Positions 52,731 through 61,928 are shown, counted from the first letter of the stretch. The stretch: 64,000 nt of DNA from Pseudomonas putida (GCF_001976065.1 NZ_MNAH01000008.1:8-64007), one strand, 5' to 3'. A program made the numbers and translations. Notes: generated from the letters alone by a model not told the origin.

Positions 52731-54854
52731 TTAAAGCGCCAGCTCCGCGCTGAAATACATCACCCGACGCTCGTCATAATTGTTGTCGATAAAGGTGGTG
52801 GGCTGTTTGTCGAGGCGCTGCTGGAGCACGCCAGCCAGCTCCAGATGGGCCTTGCCCAGGCGGATGCGCTTGGCGATGCGAGTGTCGACGCGTTCGAAGC
52901 GATAGCCGTTGAGCGCGTCGTCACCATAATAGAAGAGTGCACTGTTCCAGCCGTGGCCCCAGTCGCGCAGCCAGGCAGCTGAGCCGCTGTTGCGTGCGGT
53001 CTGTTGTGCATCCTGCGGATTGCTCGCGTCAGCATCGACGTAGGCATAAGTCAGGCGCAACCGGTCGGCGCTGCCGATTTTCCAGTCGAGCTGAGTTTCC
53101 GCGCCGGTGTAGCGTGCGGTGTTGGCGTTGCTGGCGATGTACTGATTGTTGCGCAGCGGCTCACTGATCATCCCGGTGATCTCGTCGTAGAACAGCTTTA
53201 CATCGACAGCCAACCCCGACTCGGCAAAATAACCGTTGTAGCCCAGTTCCCGGGAACGCATGTGTTCCTGGTCGAGGTCGCCGGGGCCGCGGGTCTTGAC
53301 GAAATAGCGAGCACTGGACTGGCCATAGGCGCCGGGTTGCAGGCGCGTGACCTGATAGCTCCAGTTGACGTTGTTTTCGAACATGTCCGGTGAGCGGATA
53401 GCTTCCGAGTACACCGCACGCAAGCCGTGGCGCGGATTGATCAGATAGTTGATCGCCATCCGCGGGGTCAATGAGCTGCCGCTCAACTGCGTGTCTTCGA
53501 ACATGGCGCCGCCCTGCACAAGCCAGTGTTCGCTGGCGCGCCATTCGAGCTGGCCGAATGCTCGCCAGGTGGTGTCATCGAGGGTGCCATTGAAGTAGGT
53601 CTCGGAGTCTGCCCGGTCGTAACGATAGTTCAAGCCGCTGACCAGCCGCAGGTTATCGGACAGGCTCAGGGTGTCCTGCAGTTCAAGGTCGTAGCGCGAC
53701 TCCCGGGTGCTTTGGTCTATATCACCGCAAACCGTTTGCCGGGCGCCGTTGCGCCACTGGTCGAGGACTTGATTGGCCAGTGCGCGTTGGGCCGGATCGC
53801 CGTCCGGTGCACCGGTGCCCAGAAAGCTCTCGATATTGCGCGCCAGGCGTTCGGTGTAGTTCGGGTTGAGTCGCCACAGCTCGGTGAGTTCGGGACTGAA
53901 CGAAAGCTCGGCATCGCATGCACGCCAGGTTTGCTGACGGTCCCAATGCTGGGCCGAACCCTGGATATAAAGACTGTGCCGGGTATCAATGTCGAAGTTC
54001 CAGCGCAACGAACCGGCGTAGTCCTTGGCGGTGACGTCGGAATTGTCCCCTTCGCGGGTAATCCCCGAGAACACCGGTTGGTAGGTATAGGGTCGCTGAT
54101 TGGTGCCATCCTTGGCGCTCACTTGCCAATCGATGCCTTGCCGTTCGTCGAGGGTCTGGCTGACGGCAAGGTTGAAGCGCTTCAGGCGTCGACTGTCATG
54201 GTAGTCGCCGCCGTTGCGATCGGAGTCAAAGCCATCGTCTTGCTGACCGGACAGCGACAGACGCAAATCGCCATCCTCCCAACCCACGCCCTGGCTCGCA
54301 TAGAAGTCGTCGATGCCACGCTGGCCGCGGGTGACCTTGATTCGAGTTCCATGGCTGTCGACCGGGTTGCGCGTGATGATGTTGACCACCGCCATCAACG
54401 CATTGGCGCCATAACTGACCGTGTTCGGGCCGCGGAAAACTTCGATGCGTTCGATGTCCTCCATGGCCACCGGAATATCGCTCCAGTCCACCGTGGCCAG
54501 CCCTGCGCGGTATACCGAGCGGCCGTCAATCAATACCTGCATGCGCCGCGCATCGGTGGCGCGGGTGCCGTGGTAGTTCACCGTAGCCTGATTGCCGCTG
54601 ATATGGCCGACCATCATGCCCGGTACCAGGCGTAGTACTTCGTTGAGATCCCGGGCGCCGCTGGCCTTGATCAGCGCGCTGTCGAGTACCGTCATGCTCC
54701 CCGGCACGGCGGCCGGCGACTGCTTCAGTCGCGTGGCCGTGAGTACCTGCGGCAACGGTTCGCCGTCTAGAAACAAGTCGTCGGCCAGCGCTGGCGAGCT
54801 GAGTACCAGCGCCAGTACCAAGGGCGTACGGGGAGAAGGCGAACCGAGGGACAC
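52731..54854 (-). CDS. TonB-dependent outer membrane receptor
   Basis: 707 residues. Signal peptide to ~25, then a TonB-box-like PQVLTATR, a plug domain (DLNEVLRLVPGMMVG, GTRATDARRMQVLIDGRSVY, IERIEVFRGPNTVSYGANA) and a beta-barrel. Plug features fit receptors annotated for colicin I, vitamin B12 or siderophores; the ligand is not clear. It is the first gene of a three-gene operon with a periplasmic binding-like protein and a hybrid kinase. Confidence 0.88.
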   Translation of the reverse strand: MSLGSPSPRTPLVLALVLSSPALADDLFLDGEPLPQVLTATRLKQSPAAVPGSMTVLDSALIKASGARDLNEVLRLVPGMMVGHISGNQATVNYHGTRATDARRMQVLIDGRSVYRAGLATVDWSDIPVAMEDIERIEVFRGPNTVSYGANALMAVVNIITRNPVDSHGTRIKVTRGQRGIDDFYASQGVGWEDGDLRLSLSGQQDDGFDSDRNGGDYHDSRRLKRFNLAVSQTLDERQGIDWQVSAKDGTNQRPYTYQPVFSGITREGDNSDVTAKDYAGSLRWNFDIDTRHSLYIQGSAQHWDRQQTWRACDAELSFSPELTELWRLNPNYTERLARNIESFLGTGAPDGDPAQRALANQVLDQWRNGARQTVCGDIDQSTRESRYDLELQDTLSLSDNLRLVSGLNYRYDRADSETYFNGTLDDTTWRAFGQLEWRASEHWLVQGGAMFEDTQLSGSSLTPRMAINYLINPRHGLRAVYSEAIRSPDMFENNVNWSYQVTRLQPGAYGQSSARYFVKTRGPGDLDQEHMRSRELGYNGYFAESGLAVDVKLFYDEITGMISEPLRNNQYIASNANTARYTGAETQLDWKIGSADRLRLTYAYVDADASNPQDAQQTARNSGSAAWLRDWGHGWNSALFYYGDDALNGYRFERVDTRIAKRIRLGKAHLELAGVLQQRLDKQPTTFIDNNYDERRVMYFSAELAL

Positions 54855-55006
54855 ATCACATCCTTGTCAACGATCGATGGCGCGCATGTTAACCGAGCCC
54901 GTTGACTTTTCCAGTCACGATGTAAGCATTTTCCTATGTATTTCCGGACTTCTTCCTACGCATGCCGGTAATTGACGCGGGGACTGGCCGACACGTGGGC
55001 GCGCCG

Positions 55007-55012
55007 TATAAT
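55007..55012 (+). promoter_or_regulatory. -10 element of gpsA promoter
   Basis: A perfect TATAAT 38 bp before the gpsA start. The matching -35 is poor (TGGCCG at 54985 with 16-base spacing). Confidence 0.5.
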
Positions 55013-55049
55013 GCCGGCATCGCCACTGGTATGGATTAACGGATTGCAT

Positions 55050-56075
55050 ATGACTGAACAGCGCCCGATCGCAGTCTTGGGAGGCGGAAGTTTTGGTACC
55101 GCCGTGGCTAACTTGCTGGCAGAAAATGGACATCAAGTCCTGCAATGGATGCGTGACCCCGAGCAGGCCGAGGCCATCCGGGTCAACCGCGAGAACCCGC
55201 GTTACCTCAAAGGCATCAAGATCCTGCCCGGTGTGACGCCGGTCACCGATCTGCAGGCCACCCTGGAGGCCTGCGACCTGAGTTTCGTCGCGCTACCCTC
55301 CAGCGCGTTGCGTTCGGTGCTGGCCCCGCACGCCGAACGGTTGAGCGGCAAAATGCTGGTGAGCCTGACCAAGGGCATCGAGGCCCACACGTTCAAGCTG
55401 ATGAGTCAGATTCTCGAAGAGATCGCGCCACTGGCCCGCATCGGCGTGTTGTCCGGGCCGAACCTGGCCCGTGAAATCGCCGAGCACGCGTTGACCGCCA
55501 CCGTGGTCGCCAGTGAAGACGAAGAACTCTGCCAGCACGTCCAGGAGGTGTTGCATGGCCGCACCTTCCGGGTGTATGCCAGCGCCGATCGTTTTGGCGT
55601 GGAGCTGGGCGGGGCGTTGAAAAACGTCTACGCGATCATCGCCGGCATGGCGGTGGCGATGGGCATGGGCGAAAACACCAAGAGCATGCTGATTACCCGG
55701 GCACTGGCGGAAATGACGCGCTTTGCCGTGAATCAGGGCGCCAACCCGATGACATTCCTCGGTCTGGCGGGCGTGGGTGACCTGATCGTCACCTGCTCGT
55801 CGCCAAAAAGCCGCAACTATCAGGTCGGATTCGCCCTTGGCCAGGGCTTGAGCCTCGAAGAGGCGGTCAATCGACTGGGTGAAGTCGCCGAAGGCGTGAA
55901 CACCCTCAAGGTGCTCAAGGCCAAGTCCCAGGAGGTGGGCGTGTACATGCCGTTAGTCGCCGGGCTGCACGCGATCCTGTTCGAAGGGCGCACGCTTGAG
56001 CAGGTGATCGAGCTGTTGATGCGCGGCGAGCCGAAGACCGACGTCGACTTTATTTCCACCAGTGGCTTCAACTGA
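55050..56075 (+). CDS. gpsA: Glycerol-3-phosphate dehydrogenase [NAD(P)+] GpsA
   Basis: 341 residues from ATG 55050; the longer frame is rejected as the family begins at the Rossmann motif VLGGGSFGTAVA. GVLSGPNLAREIA, KNVYAIIAGMAVAMGMGEN (with the catalytic Lys) and GVGDLIVTCSSPKSRN are GpsA hallmarks. It makes sn-glycerol 3-phosphate for phospholipids. The DUF4389 gene follows after 29 bp. Confidence 0.96.
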   Translation: MTEQRPIAVLGGGSFGTAVANLLAENGHQVLQWMRDPEQAEAIRVNRENPRYLKGIKILPGVTPVTDLQATLEACDLSFVALPSSALRSVLAPHAERLSGKMLVSLTKGIEAHTFKLMSQILEEIAPLARIGVLSGPNLAREIAEHALTATVVASEDEELCQHVQEVLHGRTFRVYASADRFGVELGGALKNVYAIIAGMAVAMGMGENTKSMLITRALAEMTRFAVNQGANPMTFLGLAGVGDLIVTCSSPKSRNYQVGFALGQGLSLEEAVNRLGEVAEGVNTLKVLKAKSQEVGVYMPLVAGLHAILFEGRTLEQVIELLMRGEPKTDVDFISTSGFN

Positions 56076-56104
56076 AACATTACTTCACCGGAACGGAGCG
56101 AGAC

Positions 56105-56452
56105 ATGAGTGATCAAAAAGTAGAAGCCAGATACGAGTCCATTCTGCTTCGGGTGCTGTGGATGGTGGTATTCCTGCTGGTTTGGCAGGTGGCGCAGTTC
56201 CTGCTCGGCGCTGTGGTACTGGTGCAGTTGATCTATCGTTTGATTTATGGCGCCCCGAGCGCCAGCCTGATGAACTTCGGCGACAGTCTGAGCCAGTTCC
56301 TGGCCCAGATCGGTCGTTTCGGCAGTTTTCACAGCGACCAGAAACCCTGGCCGTTCGCCGATTGGCCGACGCCGCGTACGCCGGAAGGTGAAGCGCCGCA
56401 CGCCGTGGCGCCTGCGCCACACCCGGCCCGGGATGAGGAACCCAAACTATGA
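56105..56452 (+). CDS. DUF4389 membrane protein
   Basis: 115 residues. One long hydrophobic stretch (~15-48, VLWMVVFLLVWQVAQFLLGAVVLVQLIYRL region) followed by a cytoplasmic or periplasmic Pro-rich tail. It matches the DUF4389 pattern, of unknown function. It lies between gpsA and sixA and overlaps sixA by 4 nt. Confidence 0.8.
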   Translation: MSDQKVEARYESILLRVLWMVVFLLVWQVAQFLLGAVVLVQLIYRLIYGAPSASLMNFGDSLSQFLAQIGRFGSFHSDQKPWPFADWPTPRTPEGEAPHAVAPAPHPARDEEPKL

Positions 56453-56904
56453 AACTCTGGGTATTGCGTCATGGGGAAGCCGTGCCACACGGCTCCCGTC
56501 CCCACGATTCGGAGCGGGAACTGACGGAGCACGGGCGCGAGGAAGTGCTGCGCAGCGCTGCCAACCTGATCGGGCAGCCGCTGACTGCGATCTACGCCAG
56601 CCCGTACCGGCGAGCACAGGAAACCGCGCAGCTGGTGCGCGACGCGTTGGGGTTCGAGCCGGAAATCCGCACTGTGGAATGGCTGACCCCGGACACCGAG
56701 CCGGACAAGGTGGCCGAACAGATGGTCGCGGTCAGCGACGTGCTGCTGGTCAGTCACAACCCTTTGGTGGGGAATCTGCTGAGTTACCTGCAACACGGTG
56801 CCGGGCATCCGCCGGAGCGGGTCGACACTGCCGGTCTGGCGCAGCTCGATGGTGCTGAGTTGTTGGTCGGCTCCATGAAACTCAACAGTATCAAGCAACC
56901 ATAA
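56449..56904 (+). CDS. sixA: Phosphohistidine phosphatase SixA
   Basis: 151 residues. The histidine-phosphatase RHG motif (R7-H8-G9) is intact, with YASPYRRAQETA and the second catalytic His in LLVSHNPLVGNLL. SixA dephosphorylates phosphohistidine on signalling or PTS-type proteins in the cytoplasm. ATG overlaps the upstream stop; a terminator follows. Confidence 0.92.
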   Translation: MKLWVLRHGEAVPHGSRPHDSERELTEHGREEVLRSAANLIGQPLTAIYASPYRRAQETAQLVRDALGFEPEIRTVEWLTPDTEPDKVAEQMVAVSDVLLVSHNPLVGNLLSYLQHGAGHPPERVDTAGLAQLDGAELLVGSMKLNSIKQP

Positions 56905-56909
56905 ACGCC

Positions 56910-56945
56910 AAAAGATCGCAGCTCCCTGCAGGCTGCGATCTTTTG
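56910..56945. terminator. Terminator after sixA
   Basis: AAAAGATCGCAGC and GCTGCGATCTTTT pair over 13 bases around a 9-base loop. Confidence 0.93.
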
Positions 56946-56964
56946 CTGTTGATTCTCGAAAAAA

Positions 56965-56990
56965 GTTAACCAAGCACTTGCTTGGTTAAC
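56965..56990. promoter_or_regulatory. Palindromic operator upstream of the acyl-CoA synthetase gene
   Basis: GTTAACCAAGC and GCTTGGTTAAC, a perfect 11-bp inverted repeat around ACTT, 42 bp before the start codon. Such sites are typical for TetR-family regulators of fatty-acid genes; the regulator is not in the window. Confidence 0.7.
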
Positions 56991-57031
56991 TACGCTTGCT
57001 CCAAAGCACAAAAAACAAAGGAGCGAGTCCC

Positions 57032-58687
57032 ATGCCTGCTGCTTCGCGTTTGCCCCTGGACATCTTCTACGAGCGCGAGGCACGTCATCCCCGCCAGCGT
57101 TTTCTTGTCCAGCCAGTGGGCGGTGGGCAGGTCGAGACCCTGACCTGGGAAGACGTCGGTCACCAGGCCCGATGCGCGGCCCATTGGCTGCGATCGCGGG
57201 AACTGCCGCAAGGCAGTCATATCGCCCTGATCTCGAAAAACTGCGCGCACTGGATCATTGCCGACCTGGCGATCTGGATGGCCGGGCATGTCTCGGTGCC
57301 GCTGTACCCCAACCTCACTGCCGAATCGGTGGGCCAGGTGCTCGAACACTCGGAAGCGGCGCTGGTGTTCATCGGCAAACTTGACGACTGGCCAGGCATG
57401 TCCCGAGGGGTCAGTCCCGATCTGCCGACCATCAGCCTGCCGCTGCATCCCCCCGGCACCTTCGATTACAGCTGGGCCGACCTGCAACGCAGCTCACCGA
57501 TCCAGGACGACCCCAAGCCCACCGCCGATCAACTGGCGACCATCATCTACACCTCCGGCACCACCGGCATGCCCAAGGGCGTGATGCACAGCTTCGCCAA
57601 TCTGGCGTTCGCCACCACGCGCGGCACGCAACTGTTCGGCCTGAATGAGTCGGATCGGTTGTTGTCGTATTTGCCGTTGTGCCACGTTGCTGAGCGGATG
57701 TTCGTCGAACTGGCATCGATCTATACCGGGCAAACTGTGTTTTTTGCCGAAAGCCTCGATACCTTCCTCACTGATCTAAAACGTGCCCGGCCCACTGCAC
57801 TGTTCGGCGTGCCGCGCATCTGGACCAAGTTCCAGATGGGGGTGTACAGCAAGATTCCGGCAAAGCGCCTCGACTTCCTGCTCGGTCTGCCGATCATCGG
57901 CAAGCGGGTCGGGCATAGAGTCCTCGCGGGGTTGGGGCTCGATGCCTTGCGCGTTGCCCTGTCCGGTGCCGCGCCGGTGCCGCTGAGTTTGCTGCTGTGG
58001 TACCGCAAGCTTGGGCTGGACGTGCTGGAGGTCTACGGCATGACGGAAAGTTGCGGCTACTCGCACATTTGTCTGCCGGGACATTACAAACAGGGCTGGA
58101 TTGGCAGGCCATGCCCGGAGGTCGAGGTGCGCATCGACGAATCGGGCGAGGTCATGGTGCGCAGCGGCGCGACCATGCTCGGGTATTTCAAGGAGCCGCA
58201 GAAAACCGCCGATACCATCACTGAGGATGGCTTCCTGCGCACCGGCGACAAGGGCGAGGAAGATGCCGAAGGCAACCTGCGCCTGACCGGGCGCCTGAAG
58301 GAAATCTTCAAGACCAGCAAAGGCAAATACGTGGCCCCGGCGCCCATCGAAAACCGCCTGGCGGTGCATTCGCGTATCGAGCAAGTGTGCGTGGTCGGTG
58401 ATGGCTTGAGTGCGCCGCTGGGCTTGTGCGTACTCTCGGCTGTCGGGCAGCAGGAGGCACGGGCCGGGTTGCATTCAAGCCTGGAAAAACTTCTGGAAGA
58501 GGTCAACAACGCCCTGGACAAGCACGAGCGCTTGCGGCGACTGGTGGTGGTTAAGGACAGCTGGGCAGTGGAAAACGGCTTTCTCACGCCGACCCTGAAG
58601 ATCAAGCGCAACGTGATCGAAGCCGCTTACGGCGCCCGCTTCGAAGAATGGAGCGAACACAGTGAAGCGGTGCTGTGGCAGGATTGA
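57032..58687 (+). CDS. AMP-binding acyl-CoA synthetase
   Basis: 551 residues from ATG 57032, with AAGGAG upstream. The ANL-family motifs are the P-loop YTSGTTGMPKGVM, YGMTESCGYSH, LRTGDKGEED and GRLKEIFKTSKGKYVAP. The K-containing LKIKRN near the C-terminus is the adenylation Lys region. It resembles long-chain acyl-CoA synthetases. It activates a fatty acid with ATP and CoA at the membrane-cytoplasm side. A thioesterase gene follows within 32 bp. Confidence 0.88.
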   Translation: MPAASRLPLDIFYEREARHPRQRFLVQPVGGGQVETLTWEDVGHQARCAAHWLRSRELPQGSHIALISKNCAHWIIADLAIWMAGHVSVPLYPNLTAESVGQVLEHSEAALVFIGKLDDWPGMSRGVSPDLPTISLPLHPPGTFDYSWADLQRSSPIQDDPKPTADQLATIIYTSGTTGMPKGVMHSFANLAFATTRGTQLFGLNESDRLLSYLPLCHVAERMFVELASIYTGQTVFFAESLDTFLTDLKRARPTALFGVPRIWTKFQMGVYSKIPAKRLDFLLGLPIIGKRVGHRVLAGLGLDALRVALSGAAPVPLSLLLWYRKLGLDVLEVYGMTESCGYSHICLPGHYKQGWIGRPCPEVEVRIDESGEVMVRSGATMLGYFKEPQKTADTITEDGFLRTGDKGEEDAEGNLRLTGRLKEIFKTSKGKYVAPAPIENRLAVHSRIEQVCVVGDGLSAPLGLCVLSAVGQQEARAGLHSSLEKLLEEVNNALDKHERLRRLVVVKDSWAVENGFLTPTLKIKRNVIEAAYGARFEEWSEHSEAVLWQD

Positions 58688-58719
58688 GCCACGAACAAAA
58701 TCAACAAGGAAACTCTGCT

Positions 58720-59163
58720 ATGAGTCTGTGGCGTACCGCTCCGAACATCGAACAGTTGAACGCACTTCAGAAAAACACCATCGGCGAAGTGCTGGACATT
58801 CGTTTTGAAGCCTTCGATGAAGAGTCCCTCACCGCGAGCATGGTCGTCGATCATCGCACTCACCAGCCTTACGGTTTACTGCATGGCGGCGCCTCGGTGG
58901 TGCTGGCTGAATCGGTCGGCTCGATGGCCAGCTATTTGTGCATCGATACCAGCAAATTCTATTGCGTGGGCCTGGAAATCAACGCCAACCATTTGCGCGG
59001 CCTGCGCAGCGGGCGGGTGACGGCGGTGGCCAAGGCCATTCATATCGGGCGTACGACCCATGTCTGGGATATCCGTTTGACCAGTGACGAAGGCAAAGCC
59101 AGTTGTGTGTCGCGGCTAACCATGGCGGTAGTGCCGCTGGGTGAGAATCCGCCAGCAAGGTAA
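58720..59163 (+). CDS. Hotdog-fold acyl-CoA thioesterase (PaaI/YdiI type)
   Basis: 147 residues from ATG 58720, with AAGGA upstream. The active-site helix HGGASVVLAESVGSMAS has the catalytic Glu, as in EntH/MenI-type thioesterases. It hydrolyses acyl- or aryl-CoA thioesters. Directly downstream of an acyl-CoA synthetase, it probably shares that operon and operator. Confidence 0.9.
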   Translation: MSLWRTAPNIEQLNALQKNTIGEVLDIRFEAFDEESLTASMVVDHRTHQPYGLLHGGASVVLAESVGSMASYLCIDTSKFYCVGLEINANHLRGLRSGRVTAVAKAIHIGRTTHVWDIRLTSDEGKASCVSRLTMAVVPLGENPPAR

Positions 59164-59276
59164 TGGTGGACGATGGCTTTGACCGGACTGTCATCCTTCC
59201 TGTCAGTTACGGTCATTGCTGTAGGACGCGCTCTTGCGGACAATCGGGCTTTGTCTTCGTTGATGGATCGAACGGT

Positions 59277-60083
59277 ATGTCGCAACAGATATTTTTCGCC
59301 CACGCCAATGGTTTTCCTTCGGGGACCTACGGCAAGTTGTTTGCGGCGCTGGCACCCGAATATCAGGTGACGCATCTGGAGCAGCACGCTCACGACCCGC
59401 GGTACCCGGCGGATGACAACTGGTACAACCTGGTGGATGAACTGATCCACCACCTGCAGCAACAACCGGAGCCGGTGTGGGGCGTTGGTCATTCCTTCGG
59501 CGGCGTACTGCACCTGCACGCGGCGTTGCGTTGCCCCGAGTTGTATCGCGGGGTGGTGATGCTCGATTCCCCGGTGCTGACCCGTACCGACCAATGGGTC
59601 ATCCGTGCCGCCAAGCGATTCGGTTTCATTGACCGCCTGACCCCGGCCGGTCGCACCCTGGGGCGGCGGGAAGAGTTCGCCGACCTTGACAGCGCGCGCC
59701 GTTATTTCGCCGGTAAAACCCTGTTTCGCAGCTTCGATCCGGAGTGCTTCGACGCCTATCTGCAATATGGATTGCACCAAGTGGGCGATAAGCTGCGCCT
59801 GCGTTTCGATCCGGCCACGGAAATCAGCATCTACCGTGGCGTGCCGCACACCAGCCCCGGCAGGACGCGGCAATTGAAAGTGCCGCTGGCGGTGGTTCGC
59901 GGGCAAAAGAGCAAGGTGGTGATGCGCCATCACACCAGTTCCGTCGGGCGTATGCCAAAGGGCGAGGCGCTGAGCATGCCTGGCGGTCACATGTTTCCCC
60001 TGGAACGCCCGCAGGACACGGCCACGCTGCTGAAAAAACTGTTCAACCGCTGGGGCGCTCGCCAACAGCAGGATTGCGCATGA
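59277..60083 (+). CDS. Alpha/beta hydrolase
   Basis: 268 residues from ATG 59277. The nucleophile elbow is GVGHSFGG, the oxyanion region HANGFPSGTY, and the His is in MPGGHMFPLE. An in-frame start at 59163 would add 38 unusual residues and is less likely. Substrate unknown; it overlaps the next hydrolase by 4 nt, so the two are co-translated. Confidence 0.87.
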   Translation: MSQQIFFAHANGFPSGTYGKLFAALAPEYQVTHLEQHAHDPRYPADDNWYNLVDELIHHLQQQPEPVWGVGHSFGGVLHLHAALRCPELYRGVVMLDSPVLTRTDQWVIRAAKRFGFIDRLTPAGRTLGRREEFADLDSARRYFAGKTLFRSFDPECFDAYLQYGLHQVGDKLRLRFDPATEISIYRGVPHTSPGRTRQLKVPLAVVRGQKSKVVMRHHTSSVGRMPKGEALSMPGGHMFPLERPQDTATLLKKLFNRWGARQQQDCA

Positions 60084-60934
60084 GCCATGTCGTCGAAGAA
60101 GTTCGCCTGAACCTGCCGCACATCGAACTGGCGGCGCACCTGTTTGGCCCCGAAGACGGTTTGCCGGTGATTGCCCTGCATGGCTGGCTGGACAACGCCA
60201 ACAGCTTTGCCCGCCTGGCACCGAAACTCAAAGGCCTGCGCATTATCGCCCTGGACATGGCCGGTCACGGGCATTCGGGGCACCGCCCGCCGGGCGCCGG
60301 TTACGCCATGTGGGACTATGCCCACGATGTGCTGCAAGTGGCAGAACAGCTTGGGCTGAAGCGGTTTGCGTTGCTGGGGCATTCGATGGGGGCCATCGCA
60401 TCGCTGATCATTGCCGGCTCGTTACCGGAGCGGGTCACCCACCTGGCGTTGATTGATGGCGTCATTCCGCCCACGGACAAAGGCGAAAACGCTGCCGAAC
60501 GCATGGGCATGGCCCTGCAGGCGCAGCTGGATCTGCGGGAAAAGCGCAAGCCGGTCTACAGCACCCTCGACCGCGCCATCGAAGCGCGCATGAAAGGCCT
60601 GGTGGCGGTCAGTCGCGAAGCCGCCGAGCTGCTGGCCCAGCGTGGCCTGATGCCGGTGCCGGGCGGCTACACCTGGCGCACCGACAGTCGCCTCACGCTG
60701 CCGTCGCCGTTGCGCCTGACCACCGAGCAGGCCATGGCCTTCGTCCAGCGGATCGCCTGCCCGGCGAAGCTGGTGGTCGCCGCCGATGGCATGCTCGCCA
60801 AGCACCCCGAGTTGCTGGAGCGTCTACCCTTGAGCATTGAACAGCTGCCAGGCGGCCATCATTTGCACCTGAATGATGAAGCCGGCGCCGATCTTGTCGC
60901 AGACTGTTTCAATCGGTTCTTCGTCATTCCTTGA
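60080..60934 (+). CDS. Alpha/beta hydrolase, second copy in tandem
   Basis: 284 residues from ATG 60080, overlapping the upstream stop (ATGA). Core motifs: LHGWLDNANSF, ALDMAGHGHSG, the nucleophile LLGHSMGA and His in PGGHHLHL. It is only distantly like its neighbour, so the pair is not a recent duplication. Possibly lipase- or esterase-type; the substrate is unknown. Confidence 0.88.
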   Translation: MSHVVEEVRLNLPHIELAAHLFGPEDGLPVIALHGWLDNANSFARLAPKLKGLRIIALDMAGHGHSGHRPPGAGYAMWDYAHDVLQVAEQLGLKRFALLGHSMGAIASLIIAGSLPERVTHLALIDGVIPPTDKGENAAERMGMALQAQLDLREKRKPVYSTLDRAIEARMKGLVAVSREAAELLAQRGLMPVPGGYTWRTDSRLTLPSPLRLTTEQAMAFVQRIACPAKLVVAADGMLAKHPELLERLPLSIEQLPGGHHLHLNDEAGADLVADCFNRFFVIP

Positions 60935-60984
60935 CTTGCGCCGGGCAACTGTCGAGGCTGGGCGGGTTGAAAAGGGAGACAACC

Positions 60985-61044
60985 ATGATAGACCTCTACA
61001 CCGCTGCGCCCCCGATTGGCCACAAGGTCGTGCTGATCCGATGA
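60985..61044 (+). pseudogene. Remnant of a glutathione S-transferase gene (first 19 codons)
   Basis: A reading frame with GGGAGA seven bases upstream encodes MIDLYTAAPPIGHKVVLIR and stops. This closely resembles the N-terminus of nu-class glutathione S-transferases (YfcG/YghU, MIDLYxAxTPNGHK). The rest of the gene (~190 codons) is absent and the stop overlaps the ATG of the DUF4892 gene. It looks like a deletion scar; it may still serve as a coupling leader for the next gene. Confidence 0.65.
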
Positions 61045-61859
61045 GTCTATCCATGCGCTCACTCAGTTTGCTGATGCTCTGTTGTTTCAGTCCTCTATCG
61101 TTAGCCGCCGATCTGCCGGGCAGTCAGGACCTGCCGATCGTGCCGCGCATGACCGATGCGCAGATCGTCGATTATCGCCCCGCGGCAGAGCTGGAGCGGA
61201 TCTACCCGCTCGGCTCGATCCGCAAGATCAGCGGCCAGTTGCGCTTTGACGGCCAGGTCAGTGCCCGTGGGAATGTCACCTCGGTGACCTATGAGTTGCC
61301 GGCCGAGCATTCAGCCACCGAGGCGTTCACCGCGGCGCGCGAAGCGCTGCAGCAGCAGGATGCGCAGTTGCTGTTCTGGTGCCAGGCTCGAGATTGCGGC
61401 GAAAGCAGCCTATGGGCCAACGAAGTGTTCGGTAACGCCAAGCTCTATGGCGCCGATAATGAGCAGGCGTACCTGCTGCTGCGCCTGGCCGCGCCTCGGG
61501 ACAACACGCTGGTGGCGCTTTACAGCATCACCCGTGGCAACCGTAAAGCCTATCTGCACGTCGAACAGTTCGACGCCGTCGCTCCGTTGGGGGATTTGCT
61601 GCCCACCTCCGCGACCTTGCTGCGCGAGCTCAAGAGTACCGGCGAGCTCGACTTCCCCAAGTTGACCGAAGCGCCCGATGACACCTGGCTGCGCCTGATC
61701 TCCCGGGGACTGAACCTGGACACCACCTTGCGGGTCAGTGTCTCGGGGCCCAATGCCGAAGCATGGCGTCAGTCGCTGATCGAGCAGGGCGTTCGGGCGG
61801 CACGGATGGAAACCGGTGCTGTCGACGGCTCCGGTTTGCATATCAAACTGCTGCGTTAG
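61041..61859 (+). CDS. DUF4892 family exported protein
   Basis: 272 residues from ATG 61041 (ATG 61053 also possible). A signal peptide ends near SLAADLP, so it is periplasmic or outer-membrane associated. Features: MTDAQIVDYRPAAELERIYPLGSI and a Cys pair in FWCQARDCGESS, and a C-terminal stretch resembling an OmpA-like TLRVSVSGPNAEAW segment. It fits DUF4892, of unknown function. Its own ribosome site is poor and its ATG overlaps the remnant's stop, so translation is probably coupled to it. Confidence 0.78.
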   Translation: MSLSMRSLSLLMLCCFSPLSLAADLPGSQDLPIVPRMTDAQIVDYRPAAELERIYPLGSIRKISGQLRFDGQVSARGNVTSVTYELPAEHSATEAFTAAREALQQQDAQLLFWCQARDCGESSLWANEVFGNAKLYGADNEQAYLLLRLAAPRDNTLVALYSITRGNRKAYLHVEQFDAVAPLGDLLPTSATLLRELKSTGELDFPKLTEAPDDTWLRLISRGLNLDTTLRVSVSGPNAEAWRQSLIEQGVRAARMETGAVDGSGLHIKLLR

Positions 61860-61928
61860 GGTTATCCGGCGAACGCGCGCGGCGTGTTCGCCTACTCTTT
61901 TTGCTGAAATGATTTTATCGAGACTGTG

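Noticed and set aside
53526..54635. A 369-codon open frame on the plus strand
   Set aside because: Antisense to the TonB-dependent receptor gene, whose plug-domain motifs are clear.
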